DNA from: Fulvia fulva
Taxonomy: Eukaryota > Ascomycota > Dothideomycetes > Mycosphaerellales > Mycosphaerellaceae
Assembly (NCBI RefSeq): GCF_020509005.1
Contig: NC_063014.1
Span: 5,766,001-5,830,000 of the forward strand
Direction of reading: 5' to 3'
DNA length: 64,000 bases
Positions 24,310 through 36,243 of this stretch are shown piece by piece. The notes beneath the pieces are model-generated. The model did not search any database. It saw only the letters and a list, made by a program, of their open reading frames with translations, and was not told where the DNA came from. Within the stretch, counting starts at the first letter, position 1. Every line of letters begins with the position of its first letter. Both the position numbers and the translations under genes were made by a program.

Positions 24310-25158
24310 TTAGATAGCGATATTTGAATTATCGAAATCCGAATCATCTGGATCGGAGTTGTTCGAATTGGAGTCATCTGAATCGGAATCGTCTCGATTG
24401 GAATCGCCTGAGTCTGAATCATCTGAATCATCCGAATCCGAATCCGAATCTGAGCCGTCCGAATCCGAATCCCACTCGCTCGGGTCAAAATCATATGGTT
24501 TTGACCTACGTGGCCGGCGGTCCCATGTCACCACGCCGCCTCCGAACACACAGTTCTTCCTCGTAGCGCTCTCCCTCACCCACTCATCAAGCCAATCCAC
24601 CACATCCCCCAAAGTAGCATCGTCCCTTAGTGTCTTAACGAGAGTAGCACATTGCTTCATGTCAGCGCTATGATAACAAGTCGTAGCACGAAGCCGCACT
24701 CTAACTCCAGGATCCGCGAACCTCATCCGCCGCCACGAGCCACTGTTGAAAACCCGCTTATCTGGGACTTGAAAGTCTCTAGGTCTGTAGTGGTCAAATT
24801 CCACCCCTATCGTCTGCTGACGTGGATCAGAAAATGGCATGGTCAGATCCAGGCGTCGGATCCTCCAGTGTGGTAGCAGTGGAGATGTGTCCCCTCCGCT
24901 GGTGAAGAAACCTCCGCGGTGGACTTTCTTGAGGATGAAGCCGTTCAGATAGCGTCTGAGGTTTAGGTGCTTGGCCTCATCGTTGGTTGGTTTGAGGAAG
25001 GCGAGCTGCTGGAGGTGTGAGGAGGATTCAAAAGTCGTCTTGAAGACCTTGCTGATTCTTTGCACCGTGAGAAGCTCCTGCGCATCCATGTATGAGAGAA
25101 CCTGCTCGAGGATTTCGCGGATGGCGAAGACGTCATTGGCTGTCTTTAGTGTCGCCAT
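24310..25158 (-). CDS. F-box-like protein with Ser/Asp-rich repeat tail
   Basis: A single exon of 282 residues from the ATG at 25158 (MATLKTANDVFAIREILEQV). Residues about 10-55 (EILEQVLSYMDAQELLTVQR, then ISKVFKTTFESS) match the short F-box-like motif of a large expanded family of fungal proteins. The middle part carries a cluster of conserved aromatic residues of unknown function (GDVVDWLDEWVRESATRK). The last ~55 residues are a low-complexity tail of Ser, Asp and Asn (SDSDGSDSDSDSDDSDDSDS), encoded by short GAATC-type tandem repeats. F-box proteins usually recruit substrates to SCF ubiquitin ligases. No substrate domain is recognisable here, so the function is unknown. Confidence 0.72.
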   Translation of the reverse strand: MATLKTANDVFAIREILEQVLSYMDAQELLTVQRISKVFKTTFESSSHLQQLAFLKPTNDEAKHLNLRRYLNGFILKKVHRGGFFTSGGDTSPLLPHWRIRRLDLTMPFSDPRQQTIGVEFDHYRPRDFQVPDKRVFNSGSWRRMRFADPGVRVRLRATTCYHSADMKQCATLVKTLRDDATLGDVVDWLDEWVRESATRKNCVFGGGVVTWDRRPRRSKPYDFDPSEWDSDSDGSDSDSDSDDSDDSDSGDSNRDDSDSDDSNSNNSDPDDSDFDNSNIAI

Positions 25159-25366
25159 GTTTTGTACGCTGCTGTGATTTGGTGATTCTCGCTGCTGGAT
25201 CAGTAGTAGAGGCAGGAGAGACCTCTGCTGATAAAGGTGTCGGGTCAAGATCGTCGAGATCGAAAGATCCGGGAATTTGTCTGCTGACAATTGAAAGCTG
25301 AAACATAGTCTCCAACGAAAGCTCGTTGTTAACTCTATGTCAGTATTAATTCACGCTAATACACAT

Positions 25367-26063
25367 CTACAACTTATGCCCCGTATGCTGCACAGACTTC
25401 TTATACGCCTGCCTCGCCTCACAGTTCTTTAGCCACTCATTAATCTTCGGCCACGACTTCCCCTTCATCCCCAGCTCTCTAGCCAGAATGAAGGCAGCCG
25501 AGAAGTGCATCATGATATCCGCAGCCGTGGGCTCATCACCGAACAGGAACTTCCCCTTACTCTCTCCGAGCGCTGACTCGAGGTAGTCCATGTCTTTCTG
25601 AACATTCTTGCCTAAGCGCTCGACCGTGGCCTCAACATCACCGCCCTGTTGGAACCATTTCGCGTAGAGGATTGCGAGGCCGTGGACCATGTATGTTCCT
25701 TCTGCGGCGTGGACCCATTGCAGGATTTTGTGGCGTTGTGCGTCGCCCGGGGCTGGAATGAGTTTGTGCTGCTTGTCGTATTTGTCGCAGAGGTATCTGT
25801 AGGCAATCAGTGCCAAGTTAATCGACTCTCACCACATGGGCTCGTGCTTACTCGCAAATGTTCCCACTCTCGTAGATCATCTCCCCATCGTCCTCTAACG
25901 TTGGGAACTTCCCAAGGCCACCTGCCTGCTTCTTGAATTCCGCTGGTGCTGCATTGTTCACGCGTGGTGAGAAGTTGACTTCATAGTCCAGGCCGAGCTC
26001 GTCCAGTTGCCATGCTGTGCGAATGCAGCGAGATGCTTGGAGGAAGTGGAGTTTGATACCCAT
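25367..26063 (-). CDS. Glutathione S-transferase, Gtt1-like
   Basis: Two exons, 26063-25852 and 25796-25367, 213 residues. The N-terminal thioredoxin-like domain starts MGIKLHFLQASRCIRTAWQL and has DELGLDYEV, then LGKFPTLEDDGEMIYESGNI with the cis-proline and Glu-Ser glutathione-contact motifs. The intron GTAAGC...CTACAG splits the E of ICEYLCDKY. The C-terminal all-helical domain includes the N-capping-type segment EPTAADIMMHF. Best match by eye is the Gtt1/fungal GST group, which conjugates glutathione to electrophiles or acts as a peroxidase. A Ser-Arg pair stands where the catalytic residue of this group lies. Confidence 0.9.
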
Positions 26064-26899
26064 GTCGTGTGGTCGCTGCTCTTAACACCACAAGAACAGA
26101 CAGAAAGAGACAATGTCAGAATGAACCGAAATATAATTTTACCTCACTCCCATGCTATACTGTAGCCGCGTTCTCATCTTTCACAAGGTCCGATAGCGAA
26201 GCCATTGCGGTCCTCCAGGGCATTACGTCCAGAGCTTGAAGTGGGGTCTGAGATGGACGAACAGCTCCCCAACATCCGCGGGTAAGGTAAAGCATTGTAT
26301 CCACTGCTAATTGTCATCGAGACTTCCAGCCAAGAGGGGCAAGCAGAACGAGCATTACGAAGCTCTAGAACATGTAAAGGTCAGTCAATCACGCGGGGCA
26401 AGACAATAGCTCTCCCACGTGTATTTTCCTGGATCCGAGAGCTCTGCTCGGTGGAGGAAACATCGCATGGAGATGGCATTTGATAGCACATCGTAGCAGT
26501 GTGTGCGACGAAGCAAGTCGTGTGATGTTTGAGGAGGAAGGAAGGAAGGTGACATTCATACTGAGAGCCAGGTTCTTGGTTCTCGTGCACCGACCAAGCG
26601 ACAGGGGTGCAGGCGACGGCGTGAACATCGCGCGAAATAGTTGAACGTAGTACAGACGTCCGATGACCATCAAAATGACCATGTCGGTGGAAGAAATGTG
26701 TTGGTTACTGATCGTAAGCACGGAGTGAGACGGCTGTCAGCAATCTCACGAGAGCATTGAACAAAATGAGAAGAGTCGCCACAGCCGAGTCGACTTGACC
26801 AACACCACACGTCGTTTTAAAGAGGCAATTTCATTTCGTCGATTAGGTAGTCGGTATCTCATTCAAGTATCATATTCATATCCAAGCATTGCACTGCAT
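26064..26899. other. Intergenic, no gene recognised
   Basis: GST promoter and 3' flank of the acetate transporter gene. Nothing else supportable. Confidence 0.5.
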
Positions 26900-28234
26900 C
26901 TAAGCAGAGTACTCCTCTCTCTTCTTCTTATACGACGCACCCTTGACGAACCTCGAAAGGTCAACGACTGGAAGCTGGAATGGGAAGTCGAGCGATGCCA
27001 ACAGAATGGCGAAGAAGATGTACCAGCCGAGCATGTCGATGACGAAGGTCAGAGCACCCGCAGTGATAACGTATGTCTGTGCCTCGGAAGCGCGGGCCAC
27101 TGGGTCGTCGGCGAGAGACCAGAATGCGGCGGCGAGGAGACTGAACGATGGGACGAGGAGCAAGAAGATCAAGAAGAAGATCAAGTTCGTGCGGAGGGCG
27201 AGGATCATGTAGAGGAAGCAGAGCACTCCCATGAAGACCAGGAAGAAGGCTATACATCGGTTAGGTGTGGAAATCAGAGTCGCGATTTCAGCACTGCTTA
27301 CCGAAGGATGCGTTGAAGCCACGGGTCTCAAGACCTGAAGCAACTGGCGCGCCTGGCTCGGTCACGTATGCGCCGTATGCGTTGTAGAATGGCTGGAGGG
27401 TTGCGGCGAACGAGAGCCAGAAAGCACCGAAGGAGGCGAAGACAACGAATGGGAAGGTGTTTCCGAGGATGAACTGGTAGGATGTCAGTCAAATGGTCGT
27501 TGCCGCTGTCGCGACCGTTGCTTACCTCGCCGACCGCACCCAAGATCATGAGGAGACCACCGAAGAAGAAGAAGACGCCAGTGCTAGCAGCACCGTTGCC
27601 TCCAGCGCCTCTCCATCCCATCAAGTCACAGGAGAGAGGAGAGAGGCACAGCAAGAAACCGACAAGGCACCTATCAAAAATGTCAGTACTGATGCTCAAT
27701 GCAGACAACGCCGCTGCAATCGCTGCCGCTCGCCGCGCACGGACTGAACAGCTGGCTCAAACAACGCGCTCGCGTTAAGAGGCCAACAAAACTTACAGTG
27801 GCGTTGGGTTACCGAACGTCTTCCTGAGATCACCGGCGACCTTGTTCTGTGGAGACAGGTAGATCTTCTCGAAGAGCTCTGGGCTGATGGAGATCGAGCC
27901 AGAAGTCTGGATCTTCCTCAATGCGGTGTCTGCGTCCATGTTGTTATCGAGGTGATATCCTAGGATCGATCATCAGTCTCGACCTTCGCATCTCGCATCT
28001 CGCATCTCGCATCATGTACAATTCCATCAAAAGTCGCACAACGCCATCTTGCGCCATGCAAGATGTCGTGTGATGATGGATATCATCACTTCTGTGAGAC
28101 GTTGGAAAGCTTCGAGAGCCTGGAGCAGGGTGGAATTCACCATTGCCGTAGTCCTTCTCGAGAGGGCCGTTGCCCTGAGCACCTGGGGCAGTCAGGTTGG
28201 CATTGTTCTGCGTCGCGTTGTATGTGTCCGACAT
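26900..28234 (-). CDS. Acetate transporter, GPR1/FUN34/YaaH (Ato) family
   Basis: Five exons: 28234-28141, 27959-27797, 27670-27526, 27473-27303, 27250-26900; 307 residues. The hydrophilic N-terminus (MSDTYNATQNNANLTAPGAQ) leads to the family signature FGNPTPL at about residue 80, then six membrane segments, including CLVGFLLCLSPLSCDLMGW, FFFFGGLLMILGAV and FVIDMLGWYIFFAILLASL. The tail is basic (KGASYKKKREEY). Relatives (yeast Ady2/Ato1, Aspergillus AcpA) take up acetate or export ammonium at the plasma membrane and are glucose-repressed and acetate-induced. All five exons join in frame. The first intron is long (181 bp) for this window and contains GATGCGA tandem repeats. Confidence 0.92.
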
Positions 28235-29005
28235 CTTGAAGGAGTTGTCGAGGTCTTCGCTGGTCAGTGACGGATTGATTCGGCCGGCGACACGATGCAG
28301 CAGTCAAGCGATGGGAGAGCAGGCCCAGAGACAAGGGCGAGGGAGCTATCTTATTGTTTCTGCGCGCACAGATCGCCGCTCCGCATGTGTGTCGGAAGGT
28401 TTACAACCTAGGACAGTCTACAGATGCACTCACGCTTTGGCCCAGCACCCAAAGAGAGGAAGAACAGCGGCGCCATCGCAATCATCGAACGGCAAACAGC
28501 CAGACAGCTCTCACTCGTAACGCGTCGTTTGACGCCTTGTCCACTCCGCGTACAGCTCCCAAAGAGCTATCCACAACAGGACTGATGCTCTCCGCAAACG
28601 TTATTGCGGTTGGGTAGCTGCCGCTGTGTCTTTGGAGTTAGACCAGGACCAGCGGCGCTCCGGATGGCTGGGAGGCCGACCATCATGTGCGGATCCTGTC
28701 AATGGCACTTGACATCGACGACTGTGCACCGCTTCCAATCTCTCCAGACCTTGTGTTGCGCGGGCACAGCATTCGCTTACTGGAGAACAAGTGCGCGACG
28801 TCGGACTTGACTGCGCAGCGGGCGAGCTCCCCTCGACGAATGGCAACAGTCCAGCAGCCGTGCTGTTGCACAACAACGCCTTTACTCACGGTCGACCGGA
28901 GACAAGAGCTGTTTGTCTCGCTAGATCGTGTACGGTTAGCGGATGGCGGTCGTGTCGATCTTTGCGGGGACAGCTGGGGAAGGCACGTTCCAGCAGTCTG
29001 GAGGC

Positions 29006-29045
29006 GCCACAAGCTTCGCCGCACCCCAGCAATCGCCGCACCCCA
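29006..29045 (+). repeat. Left arm of a 40-bp perfect inverted repeat
   Basis: Starts GCCACAAGCTTCGCCGCACC and is the exact reverse complement of 29445-29484. Each arm itself holds two tandem GGGGTGCGGCGA units on the complementary strand. Confidence 0.9.
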
Positions 29046-29444
29046 GCTCGGATTCTCGCGTTCCGACACATGGTGTTGCTGGCTTGTATCAATTGCCACA
29101 CACGCTCAAAATACACGATATGTAGCTCAAATTGCTCAGAATAGCATCGCGAATACAGAATTTGAGAGCCTGTGGGCACTTTAGTGGGCTCCATGGTGTG
29201 TTGTTGTATGTGGTGAGGTGGTGAGAAAGCAAGAAACGCGTGAATCTCGACACGGGCGCATGAAGCTTTGGTGGGGCTCTCACCAAAATCCCATGCCGAA
29301 GCGTCAACACCAACCTCTCGGCAACACAACGTGTTTTTACGCGATATGAGTATGCAGAATGTGGAAACAGATAGCTGCGAACACATTGGGAAAAGAATCA
29401 AGTTGATATGAGCAATATTGGTGGTGTTGGTGATAAAAAGTCAC

Positions 29445-29484
29445 TGGGGTGCGGCGATTGCTGGGGTGCGGCGAAGCTTGTGGC
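29445..29484 (-). repeat. Right arm of a 40-bp perfect inverted repeat
   Basis: Starts TGGGGTGCGGCGATTGCTGG on the plus strand, exact inverse of 29006-29045; the spacer is 399 bp. No target-site duplication flanks the arms. Confidence 0.9.
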
Positions 29485-31118
29485 GAGGGAGGCGATCACG
29501 AGCACAGGATCACGGCCCTGGTCCTGACAAGACCCGTCGATGATGCACGAAAGCTTTGCTTGGCCGCCATGGATGCCCTGGCTGGAACGCTACGACTCTA
29601 TCTGAAGCGAAAGAAGAGCGTACGCCTTCCCCAATGACACATGCCTGTGCGCACAAAGCAGTGGTGTTGCATGTTTGTTTTGCTGTCGCCCTATACACAT
29701 CCGTTATGCATAGCGGCCAGGGCCCGTCTCGGCGTGCATGATCAGAGATCGTCAAAGCGAGATCGTGGACTACCAATCAATTACGAAAGGCCAATGATCG
29801 TAGACGGGTCGCACGCGGCAAACACGGTATTGGCTCGGATATGAGAAAGACGTCACCTGGCGGCGTGATGGGGTGGCTGGCGGCGTTGTCGACCGGGAGT
29901 TCTCCGAATTGCTTCTCGTGACCTTGGATGACTCGGTCGATGAGACAGTCTGCTGCTGTCGCGCGAGTTGCCTGCAGCGCCGACCCTGCGTGGGCTCGCC
30001 TTTTGCACTGGAGTTGGCGTGCTGGCGGTCAAAAGAGAGAGGTCCGGAAGGAAGGATTGACACCGTTAGCGTGCGATTGATCCAGTCGGTGAGGATGTAT
30101 AGCAGTAATTTGAAATAACACGGGAATGCGAGGCGCTTGAGGCTGAACGCCTTCCGCTGGAGCGTCAGTATTAGCTAAGGCATTGTCTCATACCATAGGT
30201 TTGAATCGCTGAAGGACAACCACACTTCATCGCAGGTACGCCTCAGAGCGCAGGTACCTTGGTATGCGATGGTTCCGCCGCTCAACATGCCTACGAGCTC
30301 TCGGCATGCAATTTTCCGTAGAGAATGATGATGAGGAACGAGTAGAGGCCGCTCAGAGCCAGCGTACACAACTGCTCGAACCAGAACCCTTTGATACCAT
30401 AGACTCGCTAGTGCAACCAACGTTGCAATAAGCCTCGACAGTTCGAAAGCAGCCGCCAACAAGTACCGTACCACCATTTGGAGGTGAAGCTAGCAGATTC
30501 TTGGTAACGGCAACATAGAACGCTTCAATTATGCAGGTGCACTTCCTCGCTGAACAGCTGTTGCTCGCGTGCTCCATTGTCGATTGCAGCTGCAGGATGT
30601 ACTTGCCGAAGCTCCAGTACATCCGATGTAGCAGTGCTGCCCGCGACGCAGGCACTGTAGCTGTCGTGGTGTTGGAAGCTGTCCTGCATTTCCATATTCG
30701 GGCACCGCGAGAGGAAACGGAATTGCCGGTGAAACACCTCCTTTGGATGCTCGCCGTCTTGAGGTCCAGCGCTTGTGTGTGAATATACTGTGTACCCATT
30801 GCTCGCTGGCCTTTGTGGGCATCGATAAGTCTCATGTACTTCTTATGCTAGTGTTGAGCACACACAGCCATTACGTCGTAACGTTGTGCCGAAATTGCTC
30901 ATCTCAGCGCACGGGTGGGCAATTTCATCCACTTCGAGTTCGCTCCTGTTGGACGATCGGATCGGCTGGAGACTGCTGCAGCTTGAAAGAATCTGCGACA
31001 GTGTTCCGAGCCGGACGCCAGGCGAATAGAGCGCGGCAATAAGGCTGCACAAGGGGTATGTAATCAACAGAGAGCTCCCTGTCACTATGCAGGCCCATAG
31101 CTGGTGACTGGCAAATCC

Positions 31119-32733
31119 CTACTTGTCGACCAGCTTCCGCACAGCATCTCTTTGCTTGAGCTTGACAGCATTAGCGATTGCGTCAACATCGACCTCACGC
31201 ATCTCATCGCCGAGCGTCTGTGTTTTATGCTCGAGCCCGTCCAGTTGGGCCTGTGAGCTATCGTCGACGAGGTGAGTCGTGCCATAACGAGATTGTGCAT
31301 AAATCGCGCCCAGAATGTCTTGCACATCCGCATCTGGCTGCGAGAGTGACTTCGTCATGGCGGTGGAGATAGTCTCTTCTGTAGACTTTGCCAGATGGTC
31401 GAGTCGCTGCCTTCGATCGCGAGCTGTCGAGGTCAACACGTTCAGAAGCTTGTCCTCACTGCCCCCGTCCTGGAAACGGATCTCATGATATCGCAGGAAA
31501 GGTACGGCAGGATCCTGGGATTCCGAGAGGTTGGCTTGCACCAGGCGTAGCGGTTTAAGGCCCTTTGCGGTGGGCGTAGACAGTGTGGGTGAAATGTTCT
31601 TTTGAGATGCGCCAGAGTTTGTCTCTGGAGTGGCGAGTGTATCGCTCAGTGCGCCAGAGACGGCTCGTAATGCACTTCCTTGAGCATGAACTTGTTCCAC
31701 ATGATCAGCGAGTGCATCCAGCCGAGCTGTCAAGTATGCCAGGGCCGAGATGGTGTACTCGGACCATTTGGACTTCTGTGCCTGAGCGCTGGCGAGTGAC
31801 GAGAGCATGCCGTCTTTGAGTGGCTTACGATACTGGTGATCTACCACGATACCCACCAAGCCGTCGACTTCACCACTTAGTTCTTCGAGCTCAATTCGGA
31901 GGTTCTTGCGCTGCTTCAACTGTTGAGCGGAGAGTTCTGCATCACCAGAACCATCCTGCAAGTGTCCGTGATCCGAGACACAATCCCGATACGCCTTGTC
32001 CAGACGAGCATGGATCTCCTGCACAGATAAAGCAGCCAAAGTCGAGCACAAATACTCCACTTCGGTTGCGCCGTCTTCGTCCTGGTCGTTGTCTGTCAAT
32101 TTAGGTAGTAGTTTCTGTAGGCCGTCCAGAAGGCGGTCGTCCTTCTCGAACAGTCGCTCCACCGAAGAAGGCAGTCCAGCAGTGGCTACGTCGCCTTGCT
32201 TCAGCGAAGACCGGACGTTTGCTTGAAGAGCTTGGGCTAGTTCATCCACGTCGAAGTCGAGCTGTGCTCGCTGGCGGCCGATTTTCTTCTGTCTGGTCTC
32301 CTGAACAGAGGCCGTGTTTCCAGAGACGGCATTACGAGCTTTGATTTCTTCAAGTACACGCTTCTGAGACTCGAGGATCTCGCACTGTTTATCGATAGCT
32401 GTTGTGCTGGCCTGGAGGGCAGCGATAGCTGCTTCATACTCTGCGTCAGAGACAGGCCGTCCGGTGTCCGGCTGTGGTTTAATATGTTTGCCTTCGTGCT
32501 CTTGATCACTATTGGATTAATTAGTCGTGGTACCTGAAGCACATGACAACGACATACTAGGCCAACTCATCCTTTGTAAGCAAAGTCGACGACTGCAGAT
32601 ATTCATTGACCCAAGCAGAGGCGCTTTCCTTGGCTGTCTTGTCCTCGAATGCCCACGCCACATCGTCCTCGCCAAGGCCAATGTCTCGGTCACGTAGGGC
32701 ATTCAGGAGCGTGTTCAGCTCGGTAGGTGCCAT
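31119..32733 (-). CDS. Coiled-coil protein, possibly HAUS augmin-like complex subunit 3
   Basis: Two exons, 32733-32558 and 32508-31119, 521 residues. The N-terminus (MAPTELNTLLNALRDRDIGL, then DVAWAFEDKTAKESASAWVN) resembles HAUS3, where a W-x-F-E segment is followed by a short helical bundle. Most of the rest is predicted coiled coil (ILESQKRVLEEIKARNAVSG; LKQRKNLRIELEELSGEV). Augmin recruits gamma-tubulin to existing spindle microtubules; augmin subunits are known in Aspergillus. The resemblance is by eye and by architecture only, so another coiled-coil protein is possible. Its start is 195 bp from that of TIM21, on the opposite strand. Confidence 0.6.
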
Positions 32734-32928
32734 GCTGGCAGCCGGGCATGTCGTTGCTTGTCTAGGGTTGAGGTGATGTTGTTGTCGTTGAGGCCCACTA
32801 CCCGAAACATTTTAGAATATGGCTTGTCAATGGCCCCACTTGGTGCACAAGCTCCCGAGCTGCCGTTCTGCTCCAACACCGGGTTCTGCTTCTTCTCTCA
32901 CGCGACACATTCACTTACAGCCGACAAT
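32734..32928. promoter_or_regulatory. Short divergent promoter between the HAUS3-like gene and TIM21
   Basis: 195 bp between the ATGs. A longer TIM21 frame runs upstream to 32758, but it lacks conserved content, and ATG 32929 begins a proper mitochondrial targeting sequence. Confidence 0.5.
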
Positions 32929-33654
32929 ATGCTCGAGCGCGTGGTGAAAGCTTCTCTCGCGAGACCTGCAGCGTCACTATATGGCCTACACACAGGATTC
33001 AGCATACCAGCCCTGGACCACTCACAACTCCGCCATGCCACGACTTCATCACTACCGAACAGCTCCGCGGCCAGCAAGAGGAAGGCAGTGACAGTGATCA
33101 ATGATACCGGCAGGGTGCCGTGGGAGAATCTCTCGACGGGCGAAAAGGCTGCACGAGCAACGCAACAGACCTTCAACTTCGGCTTGGTCGCGCTGGGCGT
33201 GGTGCTGACTGGAGGCATTGCTACCGTCCTGTACTTGGAGGTCTTCTCGCCAGACAGCAAGACGGCATACTTCAACAGCGCAGCCGACCGTGTAAGATCC
33301 GATCCGAAGTGCCGCGAACTGCTGGCTGGAGAAGGCAGCCACAGCAAGAGAGAGATCAGTGCTTACGGAGAGCCAAGTTGGAGCCGATGGGCGCGCAACA
33401 GAACGATCGCTAGCCGCTTTGAGACGGATAGGGCGGGAGTCGAGCATTTGCATATGCACTTCTACGTGGAAGGTCCAGTTGCGAAGGGTACGGTGAACCT
33501 GCATATGACGAGAAAGGACGGAGGGGATTTCCAGTACGAGATGCTTGCGCTGGACGTGCCAGGACAGCAGAGATACTACTTGGAAGATGCGAACTCGTGG
33601 AAGCTCGGGAAACAGAAGGCAGGGAAGATGTTCGGCGTGAACTGGAATCGATGA
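32929..33654 (+). CDS. TIM21: Mitochondrial import inner membrane translocase subunit Tim21
   Basis: A single exon of 241 residues. The start at 32929 gives MLERVVKASLARPAASLYGL, an arginine-rich amphipathic presequence. One membrane span lies at about 84-104 (FGLVALGVVLTGGIATVLYL). The intermembrane-space Tim21 domain follows (PDSKTAYFNSAADRVRSDPK, then HLHMHFYVEGPVAKGTVNLH). Tim21 links the TOM complex to TIM23 and to respiratory-chain supercomplexes during sorting of inner-membrane proteins. The length matches the family and the frame is intact. It is convergent with the TTC36-like gene. Confidence 0.93.
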   Translation: MLERVVKASLARPAASLYGLHTGFSIPALDHSQLRHATTSSLPNSSAASKRKAVTVINDTGRVPWENLSTGEKAARATQQTFNFGLVALGVVLTGGIATVLYLEVFSPDSKTAYFNSAADRVRSDPKCRELLAGEGSHSKREISAYGEPSWSRWARNRTIASRFETDRAGVEHLHMHFYVEGPVAKGTVNLHMTRKDGGDFQYEMLALDVPGQQRYYLEDANSWKLGKQKAGKMFGVNWNR

Positions 33655-33782
33655 TGTCGATATACTATGAACCCCGGCCAATCTAGAGGACGACAACATC
33701 TCGACCAACAACAGCTCCGGCGGCGCATTATCGCATGCGAGCATCAGAGTCTATTGCACTTTCGATACTTTCTCCCCAACCA

Positions 33783-34535
33783 TTATGCAGCACCAGACAG
33801 CTCCTTGCGCATGGCTTCTTTCACGATGCTACCACAGAGCTTCGCATGAGGATTGGTGTGCACAGCTAGTGCTTTCGCCACCTCGTTGCCATACAATCCG
33901 CCAAGGTAGAACAGCCTCGAAGCCTCTTCTTCAAATTTGTCCTTGGTCCACACGGCGCTTTCCAGCTCTGCCACCTCCATGTCGGGATCCTCCTCCAGGT
34001 CTTTGAAAGCCGCGTAGTAGATCGCGCCCAACTGAGTGTGTGCTTGAGCGAGCAACCGGCCTTGGGTTGGAGAGACAGCATCCTGCGGTCTATCTGGCGA
34101 AGCAAGCGTGATTGCTGACTTGAGGTCCGCAACGGCAGCTGTGGCGCCCGCCCTTCGGCTGTTGTTGAAGCATGCCTTTCTCTGGCACAATGTGTTGCGA
34201 TCACCGAAACGCCATCTTCGGAGCTGCGCTCGATTATTGCGTGCCGACGCATAGTCTGGGTGACTGTTGATCAGGTCATCCAGTATGGCCAGCGCTGCGA
34301 GATATGCCGCATCTTTGTTTTGGTGTGCACGCCCCGAAGCTTCGCACTGCTCGATGAATGATATCGCCTCTTTCTCGCGCGATTTGAGCTGTGCAAGAAG
34401 GTCGTGGTCTGATATGTGACGATCAATTGGCAGGTCGGGGTTGACTAGGACCTCTGCCTTTGCAGGACCACTTTCTGGGTCGAAAACCTGTTCTAGGACT
34501 TTCGAGTCGGCTTTCGATAATGTCTTCGATTGCAT
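33783..34535 (-). CDS. TPR protein of the TTC36 family
   Basis: A single exon of 250 residues from ATG 34535 (MQSKTLSKADSKVLEQVFDP); an in-frame ATG 12 codons earlier is possible. The TTC36 pattern is clear: the start LEQVFDPES, a TPR helix pair with YASARNNRAQLRRWRFGDRN, a second with AVADLKSAITLA, and the family's C-terminal NPHAKLCGSIVKEAM. A Cys/Arg-rich insertion (CQRKACFNNSRRAG) separates the TPRs and is longer than in animal TTC36. In mice, TTC36 is reported to protect 4-hydroxyphenylpyruvate dioxygenase from degradation. Here the gene is head to head with that enzyme, 402 bp apart. Confidence 0.85.
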   Translation of the reverse strand: MQSKTLSKADSKVLEQVFDPESGPAKAEVLVNPDLPIDRHISDHDLLAQLKSREKEAISFIEQCEASGRAHQNKDAAYLAALAILDDLINSHPDYASARNNRAQLRRWRFGDRNTLCQRKACFNNSRRAGATAAVADLKSAITLASPDRPQDAVSPTQGRLLAQAHTQLGAIYYAAFKDLEEDPDMEVAELESAVWTKDKFEEEASRLFYLGGLYGNEVAKALAVHTNPHAKLCGSIVKEAMRKELSGAA

Positions 34536-34937
34536 GATTGTGGAAGTGGACAACGTATGATGGATGGTCATGTCACAGTCAGAGTCGGACTGCTCGTCTA
34601 CATCAACATTTTTGCATCATTCCGGCATTCATGCATTCTCGGCCACTCCTGCAGACAAAGCCATGTGAGCGCGGCTTAGTTGCTGAGCCGAGCGCTTCGT
34701 CTCGGCAGATCTCCAGCTTGCCTGTGCTTTCCGCCGCACGTGACCCCGGCTCAATAAGTCTGCCAGATCAGACGGACAAAGCGAGCAACGACGACTGTCC
34801 TCGCGGTCATCACCGACTATGCCGACGTCCGATGTAAGATGTAAGAATGCAAGTGTTATCAGGAGTCGATTTCTCCCTTTCTTCAGTATCGTCAAACAAC
34901 CACTTCTCAATCACAAGCTTCACCATTCACAATCAAG
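34536..34937. promoter_or_regulatory. Divergent promoter between the TTC36-like gene and HPPD
   Basis: 402 bp between the two start codons, enough for one shared regulatory region. GCGGC and CACGTGACCC-type sites occur near 34,735. No experimental regulator is assigned. Confidence 0.5.

Positions 34938-36243
<1,306 letters not shown>

Larger units (their letters stand above)
28235..31118. other. About 2.9 kb without a recognisable gene
   Basis: Both strands have only short frames without domains. The left part is the promoter of the acetate transporter. The stretch contains a 40-bp perfect inverted repeat (29006-29045 and 29445-29484). Composition is gene-like and CA/TG are normal, so it is not RIP-mutated transposon DNA. 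A lineage-specific or non-coding gene cannot be ruled out. Confidence 0.5.
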
